22,305 nt of DNA, taken from Clostridia bacterium. GTDB lineage: Bacteria; Bacillota; Sulfobacillia; SLMV01. The stretch is taken from NCBI GenBank assembly GCA_003554565.1, contig PWGR01000198.1:1-22305 (forward strand), read 5' to 3'. Made by a program: the position numbers and the translations under genes. Shown here piece after piece: positions 14,698 to 22,305 of the stretch; positions within the stretch are counted from its first letter, which is position 1, and every line of letters begins with the position of its first letter. The notes beneath the pieces are model-generated. The model saw only the letters and a program-made list of their open reading frames with translations, had not been told where the DNA came from and did not search any database.

Positions 14698-16932
14698 TCA
14701 CATCATCGGGTTCAACTCGAGAGCCGGATGCCCGACCTCCTGCAGGAACGCGAGCACTTCTTCCTCGGTCGACCCGACGTCTTCATCTGCTATCATGCTC
14801 ACAAAGTCATCGTAGCCGTCCTCGGCGGCGCGCTCGTTCAGTCGCTCCCGCACGTCGTCCTTCAGCATCTTGGGCATCCAGACAATTCGCTCGTATCCGC
14901 CGTCGGCGCTGATGAACTTGTCACTGCTGATGTACAGTTTCGAGTGTCCCACGAAACCCGGAGTCTGCACTCCACCACCGATCTGTCCGGCCAGGGTGGA
15001 GAACCGCATGCCGCACGGCGTCATCTCCGAGTATTCCCTTGGGACTATCATGATGCCGTTCGTCTGCGGAAGCATCACGGCGATGCACTCGAAGCAGCCA
15101 CAGGACGTCATGGGATCGTGCACCATCGAGTAAGCACTGAAGCGCTCCAGGTTACCCCGGGAAGCCTCGGCCAGGTAATCGTTTACACCCTTCCACTGGC
15201 CCAGCGTCTCATCGATGGTCTCGCCCTTGTCGACGGGCTGGTTCGGGCCGGTGGGGATGATCTGGTAGTTGGCCTTGGCATCGAGCCACGAGTATCCTCC
15301 GCACAGCCCGGAACGCTGCGGTGTAATGATGCATACGTGGTTCGGCGCGAAGCTCTGACACAGGATGCAGGAGTAGTAGGTGTCGACCGATTCGTCGGTC
15401 ATGCCCATGATGCGCTCATCACGCTGGTGGTAGGCCTCGCGGGCCTCCTCCCGCCACTTCTTCACCTCGTCCTCGTCAGTGAAGAGCTTGACCTGGATCT
15501 TGTCAGCGACGGCACCGTAGTCCTGGTGCAGCCGGGCGTGCAGTATGTCGCCGAAGTGCTTGACGCGCAGACCTTCCTCGAAGCCATCCTTGGAGATGCG
15601 CATCCAGTTTATGTCCCGCTGGCCCTGGTGCCAGGCACCGGAGGCTTCATTGATGTAGGTATGGATCATTCGCTCCAGAACTGGCTCGAAGTCATCCTGC
15701 ATGTCACGGCCGTAGACCTCGACGAGTATTCCCAGCGGCAGTCGGGAGCCGGGGTCCAGGTCGTCGATGTCCGGTCCTATGATTTCAATATCGCCGTCCT
15801 CGACGTCCTCGGAACGCTCCCGCATGCGCAGGTATTCAAAGGCCGGCGTCCGCTGCCCGCCGAATTCCACCATCAGGTCATCCTTGCGGATAATCTCACC
15901 CTCGAAGGCGGGACCATACGAGACTGGAACCGGAACCTCACTGACCTCTACCTTGAGACCGCGCACCTCGATAGCACGGGTGACGATTTCTTCGTGTATC
16001 TTGTCTTCTTCGGTCTGCTTGGGCATGGAAACAACGTGCTCGTAAGTGCACACACCGGTAGGGAGGATCTCCGGAATGTCTGTGTCGGCGATGGCGGGAA
16101 ATCCAAAGTTGATGGCACCGGCCGCGCGCGCGTACTCCTCATCGGTCACCTCGCCCAGTGCCATGACAAACGCGAAAGTACGGTTCTTGTTGTAGTTGAG
16201 GATCCGGCTGTAGTCACCCGGCTGTACGCCTCCGAACGCCATGGCCACGCGGGCCGCGAAGCCGAGGGCAAACACAGCAGAGCTGGTATCTTTTCCGAAC
16301 GGAACCAGCCGGTTGTCCCAGCCCATCTGGACGCCCTCCTCACGCAGCTGTTCGGCGATGCTCTTGCCGCCGGATTCTCCTATGAGGAACACGTAGAGGT
16401 TCTTTTCCTGCAGCTCGCGGGCGATCTCCACGGCGATCTCGTTCGTGGGTGCACTGCCCACAATCGCGGCAAACCCGGGTGCAGTGCCGTCTACGAACTC
16501 CAGGCCCCGCTTACGGAAAACAATGTCGTCGGCCGCGCCGAGCCAGAAATCATCGCCCTCCATAGGACAGTCTTCCTCGGTCCTGTACGGCAGGGGATCC
16601 TCCAGATACTTGAGACTTTCCGTAACCTCGTCCGCAAACAGGGTCGCCATTCCCGCATCGAGAGTATGTCCCAGATAGGGAACCCACAGATCCTGGTCCG
16701 GCTCCGGCGGGAGGAGCTGGTCCACCTTATCGAAAATCTTCCTCATGTCTCCCACCGTCTCCACTTCCTGACCGGTCATGCCGTAAAACACCGGCAGGTA
16801 GTACGCGGTGTTGGGGAGTTCGACGACCTGATCTTCCCCGAATTTCTCCAGTGCCTCCTCGAATCGCTCTTTCGCTGTGTTTCTGGCTTGATGAGCACCC
16901 CTAATGGCCGCTGAGGCGATCAGTTTCGACAT
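14698..16932 (-). CDS. acsB: AcsB: acetyl-CoA synthase (ACS, alpha subunit)
   Basis: 744 residues, full length compared with about 729 in Moorella, so it keeps the N-terminal CO-dehydrogenase-docking domain that archaeal versions lack. It condenses CO, the methyl group from AcsCD, and CoA into acetyl-CoA at the nickel A-cluster. All cluster ligands are visible: C522, C525, C534 and C544 for the [4Fe-4S] cube, and the C611-G612-C613 motif for the distal and proximal nickel sites. The six positions keep a constant offset of 16 from the known Moorella residues, so nothing is missing. ATG 16932 has GGGAGGT 6 nt upstream, 40 bp after acsA. The sequence is rich in Asp and Glu. Confidence 0.97.
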   Translation of the reverse strand: MSKLIASAAIRGAHQARNTAKERFEEALEKFGEDQVVELPNTAYYLPVFYGMTGQEVETVGDMRKIFDKVDQLLPPEPDQDLWVPYLGHTLDAGMATLFADEVTESLKYLEDPLPYRTEEDCPMEGDDFWLGAADDIVFRKRGLEFVDGTAPGFAAIVGSAPTNEIAVEIARELQEKNLYVFLIGESGGKSIAEQLREEGVQMGWDNRLVPFGKDTSSAVFALGFAARVAMAFGGVQPGDYSRILNYNKNRTFAFVMALGEVTDEEYARAAGAINFGFPAIADTDIPEILPTGVCTYEHVVSMPKQTEEDKIHEEIVTRAIEVRGLKVEVSEVPVPVSYGPAFEGEIIRKDDLMVEFGGQRTPAFEYLRMRERSEDVEDGDIEIIGPDIDDLDPGSRLPLGILVEVYGRDMQDDFEPVLERMIHTYINEASGAWHQGQRDINWMRISKDGFEEGLRVKHFGDILHARLHQDYGAVADKIQVKLFTDEDEVKKWREEAREAYHQRDERIMGMTDESVDTYYSCILCQSFAPNHVCIITPQRSGLCGGYSWLDAKANYQIIPTGPNQPVDKGETIDETLGQWKGVNDYLAEASRGNLERFSAYSMVHDPMTSCGCFECIAVMLPQTNGIMIVPREYSEMTPCGMRFSTLAGQIGGGVQTPGFVGHSKLYISSDKFISADGGYERIVWMPKMLKDDVRERLNERAAEDGYDDFVSMIADEDVGSTEEEVLAFLQEVGHPALELNPMM

Positions 16933-16972
16933 GGTCCTACCTCCCTATTATTAACTCGATCAACTGGATGGG

Positions 16973-18973
16973 TCATTCTGTATCGATCTTTCTCCGCATT
17001 TCCATATCGAAGAGAATCCGCTCTCGCGCCCGGTCAATACCGAGGGCCTTGCGCTTCTCGTCGATGTGGTCGATCATGCGGGCGGCCATGTCCTCGGGCG
17101 ACTCTTCAAAGGCCCAGCTGCCGCCTAAAATGTCCTTGTACTCCTCGAACAGGAAGTCGGTGAACTCTTCGCTTCCCGTGGTGGGGAAATTCACGCCAAA
17201 TACGGTAAACACTCCGGAGGTGACGAAGTACTGCCCGATGGCAATGGCCTTCTCACTCATCCACTCGGGTGCCGCACCGGCCACCGGCAGATCGCTGATG
17301 TCATCGCCCAGGGAGAGCCTTCCCTCTCTCTGGCCGACGTTGACCATCTCGGACAGCGCGACGAGAATCCGGCTGTTATCCACGCACGAGCCTGCATGCA
17401 GAACCGGCGGAATTCCTACCGTCTCGCACACCTCGCGCAGGCCGTCGCCCGCCTTCTCCATCGCGGCTTCGGGGCGCATGAGGTCGGCCTTGGCCGAAGC
17501 GATGGCCGCACATCCCGTCTGCACCACCAGAACGTCGTTGGCGATCAATTCCTCGACCAGCGCCACGTGTGTCGCATCGTGCTTGACCGCGGGGTTGTTG
17601 CAGCCGACTACACCGGCGACCCCGCGAATGCGACCGTCAATGATGTTGCTGTTCAGCGGCGCGTAAGAGCCACGGAAGCTCCCGCCGAGCATGTAGTTGA
17701 TGTATTCATGCGAAAAGCCGGTAACGGCATCGGAAGAAATGTCGGGGATATCCACTGCGCGCCTCTGGTGATAATTCTCTATGGCGCGGCGCACCAGATC
17801 TCTTGCCGACTCCAGAGGTGCATCCTCGTCAAAGGCAGCCGGAGTGGCTCCCTGCATGTGCGCTTTTTCGGTGGTGGTGACAACTTCAGTGTGAAAGTCC
17901 GCTGCAACGCGCGGCAGTGACTGCATCACGCACTGCACATCCACAAGCATCATTTCCACCGCACCGGTGGCAATCGCCAGCTCCTGCTGCAGGAAGTTGC
18001 CAGCGACGGGGACCCCGTGACGTACGAGAATCTCATTCGCCGTGCAGCAGATCCCGGATACATTAATACCGGAAGCACCGGCCTCCTCTGCCAGCTCCAG
18101 CAGTTCCGGATCCTTGGATGCCACTACGACCATCTCAGAGAGCAGGGGTTCGTGTCCGTGCACGATGATATTTACCTGGTCTTCTTCCAGAACCCCGAGG
18201 TTGAGTCGGGCTCGCGGGGGAATCCGGTCCGCCGTCGGCCAGGGGTGTCCGGGGGTTTCAAACATGATGTCCTGCAGTTCGGTGGCGATCATCGATCCGC
18301 CCCACCCGTCGGCGAGTGAGGTGCGCGCACCCTGCAGCATCAGGTTGCGGTAGTCCTGGTCAACACCCATATGTGTACGGTGTAAGGTTTCGACAACCTC
18401 GCGGTCGATACCCCGCGGCACTATTCCCATCTCGCGCCACAGCTCGACCCGCTTCTCCGGTGCGCGCTTGATAAAGGCGAGCTCCCCCGAATTCTGACCG
18501 AATTCAGCGAGCGCGGCGCGGCCCACATCTTCGGCAATTTCGTTCTTGTCCCGGTCTGCCGTCTCGATTCCGTACAGTTCCGCCACGCGGTGCAGCTTAT
18601 CCTCGTCTTTGATCTCGTAGCCCGGCACCTCGCCGCGTGCGGTGCGGATGAACATCTCCGCCACCTCACGACCGTGATCTGAGTGAGCTGCCGCGCCCGC
18701 GGCAATCATGCGTGCGAAGTTACGCGAAACCACGGTGTCGGCGGTCGCACCGCACACCCCGCGGTCCCGTTTACCTTCCTTCATGATGCCGCACGGGCCC
18801 ATTGCACAGATGCTGCAGCACATTCCTGCGCTGCCGAAAGGACACGGCGGCGCCTGTGCGGACTGCCTATCCCACACCAGGCTCAGATCCTTCTTCGCCG
18901 CGACATCGATCATGTGCTGGGCCGCAAGATCCCTCGACTTGTCCGTCGTCTTACGATCATTCGACTTAGGCAT
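16973..18973 (-). CDS. acsA: AcsA: Ni-Fe carbon monoxide dehydrogenase (beta subunit)
   Basis: 666 residues, the catalytic CO dehydrogenase that reversibly reduces CO2 to CO and passes CO through a tunnel to AcsB. N-terminal cysteines C44 and C52 match the intersubunit D-cluster, and C53/C56/C61/C74 the B-cluster. The C-cluster ligands are visible as HGHEP (H272, H274), GICC (C309, C310), VQC (C348), GCNNP (C458), TGCAA (C488) and HAGSC (C530). H97 and H100 in AAHSDHGRE and K575 in MSEKAIAIG match the known proton-relay and catalytic region. ATG 18973 has GGAGG 7 nt upstream and is the first gene of the operon, with a 374-bp divergent region before it. No key residue is missing. Confidence 0.97.
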   Translation of the reverse strand: MPKSNDRKTTDKSRDLAAQHMIDVAAKKDLSLVWDRQSAQAPPCPFGSAGMCCSICAMGPCGIMKEGKRDRGVCGATADTVVSRNFARMIAAGAAAHSDHGREVAEMFIRTARGEVPGYEIKDEDKLHRVAELYGIETADRDKNEIAEDVGRAALAEFGQNSGELAFIKRAPEKRVELWREMGIVPRGIDREVVETLHRTHMGVDQDYRNLMLQGARTSLADGWGGSMIATELQDIMFETPGHPWPTADRIPPRARLNLGVLEEDQVNIIVHGHEPLLSEMVVVASKDPELLELAEEAGASGINVSGICCTANEILVRHGVPVAGNFLQQELAIATGAVEMMLVDVQCVMQSLPRVAADFHTEVVTTTEKAHMQGATPAAFDEDAPLESARDLVRRAIENYHQRRAVDIPDISSDAVTGFSHEYINYMLGGSFRGSYAPLNSNIIDGRIRGVAGVVGCNNPAVKHDATHVALVEELIANDVLVVQTGCAAIASAKADLMRPEAAMEKAGDGLREVCETVGIPPVLHAGSCVDNSRILVALSEMVNVGQREGRLSLGDDISDLPVAGAAPEWMSEKAIAIGQYFVTSGVFTVFGVNFPTTGSEEFTDFLFEEYKDILGGSWAFEESPEDMAARMIDHIDEKRKALGIDRARERILFDMEMRRKIDTE

Positions 18974-19019
18974 ATGCGGGCCTCCTCAATTCATAAGCTA
19001 TCGCCGTCCTGCTCCTAAC

Positions 19020-19035
19020 TTTATACGTTTATACG
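19020..19035. repeat. Tandem 8-bp repeat TTTATACG x2
   Basis: Two exact adjacent copies of TTTATACG (CGTATAAA on the minus strand), about 47 bp upstream of the acsA start. Each copy contains TATAAA on the coding strand of acsA, so the duplication doubles a potential -10 element. Confidence 0.85.
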
Positions 19036-19046
19036 CTTCATCTCAA
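19020..19046 (-). promoter_or_regulatory. Candidate promoter of the acs operon
   Basis: On the minus strand TTGAGA (plus 19041-19046) and TATAAA (plus 19020-19025) resemble sigma-70 type -35 and -10 boxes, five of six bases each. The spacer is 15 nt, shorter than the ideal 17. The implied start point gives a leader of about 40 nt before acsA. The overlap with the tandem TTTATACG repeat leaves the exact -10 uncertain. Confidence 0.4.
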
Positions 19047-19076
19047 ATTCCTTCTAAAAATACTGACTTTCCAGAC

Positions 19077-19092
19077 CACAATATCACAATAT
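19077..19092. repeat. Tandem 8-bp repeat CACAATAT x2
   Basis: Two exact adjacent copies of CACAATAT, starting 31 bp beyond the candidate -35 box of the acs operon. An upstream activator or repressor site is possible, but no known operator consensus is matched. Confidence 0.85.
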
Positions 19093-19160
19093 ATCAATCC
19101 CAACTAACGCGGTTATGTTCTGCAAAGAACTAGCGTTCACTATTGCTTTATTCTGCTGCC

Positions 19161-19189
19161 TGGACAAGACAGTTTATCCACGATTTAGT
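19161..19189 (+). promoter_or_regulatory. Candidate promoter for the divergent cooC
   Basis: TGGACA (19161-19166, five of six against the sigma-70 -35 consensus), a 17-nt spacer, and TTTAGT (19184-19189, four of six against TATAAT). It would give a leader of about 150 nt before the ATG at 19348. Confidence 0.4.
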
Positions 19190-19347
19190 CGGCATCACCA
19201 CGCTGGACGTTGGTGCACGTTTGTATCGCAACCCGTTGCGGTACGTCCCGGAAGAGGCCAGCTGGTCCAGGCGTGCAATTACTGGCGAAGAAGAGTTACA
19301 ATCAACGCTAGGATTGAACAATACCATCCGAAAGGAATGAGACACAC

Positions 19348-20082
19348 ATGAAGATAGCCGTATCCGGCAAAGGCGGCACCGGCAAGACCACCCTCTCGGC
19401 CAGTCTGGCCCGCACCTTTGCTGAAAATGGATATGATGTGTACGCAATCGATGCAGACCCGGACGCCAACCTTGCCGCCGTATTGGGCATCTACGAACCA
19501 GTGCGCCCGCTCATCGACCTCGAGGAGCTGATCGAGGAACGGGTGGGGGGCAGCGCCGGCATGTTCACACTCAACCCGGATGTCGACGACGTACTGGACG
19601 AGTACTCGACATCGCACGACGGAATCCGTTTCCTTCGCATGGGCTCGGTGAAGGCAGCCAGCTCCGCCTGCTACTGCCCGGAGAACTCGTTCTTGCGCTC
19701 CGTACTCAATTCCCTGGTGTTTACCCGCAACGAAGTCGTCATTATGGACATGGGCGCAGGGATTGAGCACCTGACCCGGGGAACTGCCGCAGGCGTCGAC
19801 GTGATGCTGATAATGGTCGAGCCCACCCGCATCAGCATGCAGACGGCGGAAGTAATCGAGGGCCTGGCCCGCGAGGCCGGCGTGGGTGAGATCAGGGTGG
19901 TGGCCAACAAGATACGCTCGGATCGGGAGCGGGAAATAGTCGCCGGGGAGCTGGGAGACAAGCTCATAGCCTCCGTTGACTTCGACGACACCCTGCTGGA
20001 GCGCGCCCTGGACGCGGGCGACGAGGAGTCCCCGGGGCTCGCCGCAGCCGATGATATTTTCCGCGAACTGGTATCACGGTAA
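19348..20082 (+). CDS. cooC: CooC-type nickel insertion ATPase (divergent copy)
   Basis: 244 residues, MinD/ParA-like. Walker A GKGGTGKTT is at 7-15, DADPDANLAAVLG follows, the CxC metal site is C108/C110 in SACYCPENS, and MDMGAGIEHLTRGT lies at 133-146. CooC proteins dimerise with ATP and deliver nickel to the C-cluster of CO dehydrogenase. This copy stands divergent to acsA across the shared intergenic region and is only distantly similar to the operon copy. A division of labour, this one for AcsA and the operon one for AcsB, is inferred. ATG 19348 gives an exact family-type N-terminus (MKIAVSGKGG); the AAAGGA ribosome site is 11 nt upstream, rather far. Confidence 0.9.
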   Translation: MKIAVSGKGGTGKTTLSASLARTFAENGYDVYAIDADPDANLAAVLGIYEPVRPLIDLEELIEERVGGSAGMFTLNPDVDDVLDEYSTSHDGIRFLRMGSVKAASSACYCPENSFLRSVLNSLVFTRNEVVIMDMGAGIEHLTRGTAAGVDVMLIMVEPTRISMQTAEVIEGLAREAGVGEIRVVANKIRSDREREIVAGELGDKLIASVDFDDTLLERALDAGDEESPGLAAADDIFRELVSR

Positions 20083-20172
20083 TCTCGTCGCTACCCAGGG
20101 ATGGCAATGCCGCCAGCAGCATCGCGCCCGTCCCCGGCAGGGGGGATCCAGGGTCACAGGAGGTGATTTTTC

Positions 20173-20511
20173 TTGACACTCGAGGACTTCGAGCAGTTCA
20201 GGGACGAGATAAATGAAAAGATCCTCAAAGAAGACAACCGGTCCATCCGTCGATTCTTCGCTCTGGATTCCGATGTTTACCGCGACGGCGCGCTTTCTGT
20301 GCGCACCAAGGAGATACTCGGACTGGTGGCATCCATGGTGCTCCGCTGCGACGACTGCATCACTTATCATTTGATACGCTGCCACGAAGAGGGGCTGTCG
20401 CACGAAGAATTCTTTGAGGCTTTCGCCGTTGCGCTGGTGGTGGGTGGGTCCATCGTCATCCCCCACCTGCGGCGCGCAGTGGCCACCATGGAGGAGCTGG
20501 AGTCAGTGTAG
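20173..20511 (+). CDS. AhpD/carboxymuconolactone decarboxylase family protein
   Basis: 112 residues, an all-helical small protein of the CMD/AhpD family. The redox motif CxxCxxxH is visible as C59, C62, H66 (RCDDCITYH), placed as in AhpD-like peroxidase partners. The start is TTG 20173, supported by a very strong AGGAGGTGA 6-7 nt upstream. The gene follows cooC by 90 bp on the same strand and could be cotranscribed with it. Family members often handle peroxides or thiol redox; near an oxygen-sensitive CODH/ACS system, protection against oxidants is a reasonable guess, but the substrate is unknown. Confidence 0.85.
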   Translation: MTLEDFEQFRDEINEKILKEDNRSIRRFFALDSDVYRDGALSVRTKEILGLVASMVLRCDDCITYHLIRCHEEGLSHEEFFEAFAVALVVGGSIVIPHLRRAVATMEELESV

Positions 20512-20525
20512 TGCCGGGGTACTAC
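20508..20525. terminator. Hairpin across two convergent stop codons
   Basis: The inverted repeat GTAGTGC, CGGG loop, GTACTAC (7 bp, one G-T pair) spans the stop codons of the CMD gene (plus) and the mgtC-like gene (minus), which are 10 bp apart. There is no T-tract on either side, so a bidirectional terminator is only a possibility. Confidence 0.3.
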
Positions 20526-21214
20526 TCCCCCGCCCTGCTCCTGTCTCCCCCGCTCACTTCCACCAGTTTGACGCCCTCTATGGTCTCGAGTCGTTCCAGA
20601 AGCTGAACCCGCTCCATCTCGCGCGGGCACTCGACGTGAAAAACCAGCTCCACCATGCCGTGATCGCGCGCCTGCATCTGGACATTTATGATGTTGATCT
20701 CCTGACGACCCAACACCTCCCCTGTCTCCCCGATCAGCCCCGGGCGGTCAGAGGCCACCAGCCGAAGCTCCAGTACATTGCGTTTCAATGTGCTGTATGC
20801 TCCCAGCAGGGAAAGCAGCCGCAGCGCCACCAGGGTGATCGCCGCCGCCATCAGCCCCTGTATGTAAAGGCCGGCACCCGCAGCCAGACCCAGAGCCGCC
20901 GCCATCCACAGGCTGGCAGCGGTTGTCAGCCCGCGCACAGTCACTCCCTCTCGCAGGATGGTTCCGGCACCCAGAAAACCTATGCCGCTGACCACCTGCG
21001 CTGCAATGCGGGCGGGGTCACTCTCCTGCACGCCGGTGAACTGGCGCGGCACGTCCATTGATATCAGCATAATCAGCGCGGCACCGACGCATACGAGTAT
21101 GTGGGTGCGTAAACCTGCGGGGCGGTCGTGCAGTTCTCTCTCCAGCCCGACGATCCCGCCGATCACCATCGCCAGCAAAAGGCGCAGTACGGCTTCCAAG
21201 AGATCACCCGGCAT
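20522..21214 (-). CDS. MgtC/SapB family membrane protein
   Basis: 230 residues. The N-terminal half is hydrophobic with about four to five membrane segments and the MgtC signature stretches GGIVGLERELHDRPAGLRTH, VVSGIGFLGAGTIL and VRGLTTAASLW. The C-terminal part (about 150-225) resembles an ACT-like regulatory domain (LVASDRPGLIGETGEVL). MgtC proteins are inner-membrane factors linked to magnesium limitation and control of ATP synthase in other bacteria; the molecular role here is not known. Start at ATG 21214 is set by AGGAAGGTG 6 nt upstream; a GTG at 21235 lies before that site. There is no apparent link to the acetyl-CoA pathway genes. Confidence 0.88.
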   Translation of the reverse strand: MPGDLLEAVLRLLLAMVIGGIVGLERELHDRPAGLRTHILVCVGAALIMLISMDVPRQFTGVQESDPARIAAQVVSGIGFLGAGTILREGVTVRGLTTAASLWMAAALGLAAGAGLYIQGLMAAAITLVALRLLSLLGAYSTLKRNVLELRLVASDRPGLIGETGEVLGRQEINIINVQMQARDHGMVELVFHVECPREMERVQLLERLETIEGVKLVEVSGGDRSRAGE

Positions 21215-21334
21215 GCAGGGCACCTTCCTTTCCACTCACTGGGTACGGTTCAATCCTTACCTACATACTATGACATCGGCTATGAGGACCGGAAGATGCC
21301 CGGCCCGCCGCCCCGCACCGATCAGATGCATCCC

Positions 21335-22305
21335 TCAAGCTTCCGTCTCATCCGTACCGCCCGCGGCGCATTCCTTCGACCCGGCTGATCTGCGATCCGT
21401 CTGTGAACGCATGACGGTGGGCAGTAAGCCACCGCCCAGAAGCAGTACCGCTGTCAGCGCCCAGCCAACAGTCCATGACCCGGTGTACGTGACAACCCCC
21501 CCGAAGACAATGGGCATAATGATGAACATACTCCACGTCGCCACCAGGAGTATAGCCGATACTTTCCCGGCATCATCCAAACCCGTCTGTTCTATCGCGA
21601 ATGTGCTGATCATCGGCCGGGCGCTTATTATTCCCGCCCCGATCAGCAGCGAGACGGGAGCTAATAGGTAAACTGGAGGCGTGGGCGGCATGAAGGACAG
21701 CGCGAGCACTGCCGTGATTCCGCACCCGCTCATGATTGCCAGGGGAACGGAACGACGACCGGAAAACCAGAGCTCACTTACGTGGCCCCACCCGGGCCGG
21801 GTGGCCACAGCCAGCATCTGTGCCATACCGAGAAAGATACCCGCCAACACGGGTGAGAGAAGCAGTACGTCCGTCTGGTACAGTACATAAAAGGATAAAA
21901 TGACGATATGTGCACCCTGAAACATCGCGCAGGTAGCAATCGGCAGTAGATAACGGGTGTCCGTTATCAGGGCGAACATGCTTTCACCCGGGCCCGCATG
22001 CCCGTCACTGGCGTCGTCTTGATCCAGCGGCAGGGCGCACAGGATTCTCCGCAACAGCAGTGCCAGGGGAATCAGCACCAGTCCCATGACGGCCACGCCT
22101 ACCCGCCAGGTCAGCGCCACCGCCAGCGCGGGTACTGCCGCGGATATGAGGGAGCCGGCCAGGGGTGGACCACTGTGAATGGTTCCCATTATGGTGGCCC
22201 GGTGCTTACTGGTGGATACCTGAGCAACGGCCTTCTCCGTGGCGGGAAGAATCAGGGTGCGCGGCAGCCCGGAAAGAAAGAAAATGGCCACAATCATGAA
22301 CAAGC
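21335..22305 (-). CDS. Major facilitator superfamily transporter (5' end outside window)
   Basis: The frame is open to the right edge, so the N-terminus is missing; 323 codons are visible. The product is highly hydrophobic with about eight to nine predicted membrane segments, a charged central loop (about 90-108 of the visible part, LDQDDASDGHAGPGE) as between the two MFS halves, and a short polar C-terminal tail. Given usual MFS length near 400, about two to three helices are lost beyond the edge. The substrate cannot be told. It lies 120 bp upstream of the mgtC-like gene in the same direction; no clear promoter was seen in that gap. Confidence 0.8.
   Translation of the reverse strand, partial: LFMIVAIFFLSGLPRTLILPATEKAVAQVSTSKHRATIMGTIHSGPPLAGSLISAAVPALAVALTWRVGVAVMGLVLIPLALLLRRILCALPLDQDDASDGHAGPGESMFALITDTRYLLPIATCAMFQGAHIVILSFYVLYQTDVLLLSPVLAGIFLGMAQMLAVATRPGWGHVSELWFSGRRSVPLAIMSGCGITAVLALSFMPPTPPVYLLAPVSLLIGAGIISARPMISTFAIEQTGLDDAGKVSAILLVATWSMFIIMPIVFGGVVTYTGSWTVGWALTAVLLLGGGLLPTVMRSQTDRRSAGSKECAAGGTDETEA

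Larger units (their letters stand above)
18974..19347. other. AT-rich divergent intergenic region
   Basis: This 374-bp stretch separates acsA (leftward) from the second cooC gene (rightward). Its left half (about 19000-19160) is clearly more AT-rich than the surrounding genes. It holds candidate promoters on both strands and two tandem 8-bp repeats, listed separately. A 66-codon plus-strand frame at 19143-19340 begins with TTG and matches nothing recognised, so I do not call it a gene. Confidence 0.7.

Noticed and set aside
14728..16914. A 728-codon plus-strand open frame opposite acsB
   Set aside because: It is an antisense shadow produced by GC-rich codon use; acsB has complete A-cluster residues and a good ribosome site, and the antisense product resembles no family.
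19143..19340. A 66-codon plus-strand frame upstream of cooC
   Set aside because: It starts at TTG with no ribosome site, overlaps a candidate promoter, and shows no known domain.
20132..20143. CCCC-GGCA-GGGG hairpin between cooC and the CMD gene
   Set aside because: Four base pairs and no T-tract; too weak to call a terminator.

Overview
The window is dominated by one long minus-strand gene cluster that encodes the carbonyl branch and the last steps of the methyl branch of the bacterial Wood-Ljungdahl (reductive acetyl-CoA) pathway. Sixteen genes run without interruption from about 18973 down through position 1, and the last one continues past the window edge. The cluster layout resembles the acs/metVF/hdr clusters of anaerobic Bacillota (Moorella type). 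Base composition is GC-rich and the proteins are strikingly acidic: by hand count AcsD has 55 Asp+Glu against 23 Lys+Arg. This suggests a strictly anaerobic acetogen, syntrophic acetate oxidiser or sulfate reducer with a halo(alkali)philic lean. The exact taxon cannot be fixed from the sequence alone.

Order of transcription on the minus strand: acsA (CO dehydrogenase), acsB (acetyl-CoA synthase), acsC (corrinoid Fe-S protein large subunit), a CooC/AcsF maturation ATPase, a DUF166-like protein, acsD (corrinoid protein small subunit), acsE (methyl-THF:corrinoid methyltransferase), acsV (ferredoxin-ASKHA reductive activator), a stand-alone BioD-like/DRTGG protein, two consecutive HdrA-like flavoproteins, an MvhD-like [2Fe-2S] protein, metV, metF, an HdrC-like protein, and an HdrA-GltD fusion that runs off the left edge. 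Most junctions are 4-bp ATGA/GTGA overlaps or short gaps, so the cluster is very probably one operon. The three larger gaps (after acsB, after acsE and before the first hdrA) each hold a GC-rich stem-loop with no T-tract; these are candidates for mRNA processing or stability control.

The genes form one chain. MetF/MetV with the Hdr/MvhD proteins would interconvert methylene-THF and methyl-THF using electrons routed through flavin and Fe-S carriers. AcsE moves the methyl group to AcsCD. AcsV re-reduces inactive Co(II). AcsA makes CO from CO2, and AcsB condenses methyl, CO and CoA. Two P-loop ATPases (one in the operon, one divergent) are expected to load nickel. The less usual parts are the electron-transfer module (HdrA-GltD fusion, a paired HdrA with one divergent partner, no HdrB in view), the DUF166 gene inserted before acsD, and the BioD/DRTGG protein lacking any phosphotransacetylase domain.

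Upstream of acsA lies a 374-bp AT-rich divergent intergenic region with candidate promoters on both strands and two different perfect tandem 8-bp duplications. To its right, on the plus strand, are a second CooC-type ATPase and a small AhpD/carboxymuconolactone-decarboxylase-family protein. The right end holds two minus-strand membrane protein genes, MgtC/SapB family and a partial major facilitator transporter, with no evident link to the pathway. No tRNA, rRNA, insertion sequence or CRISPR array was seen.
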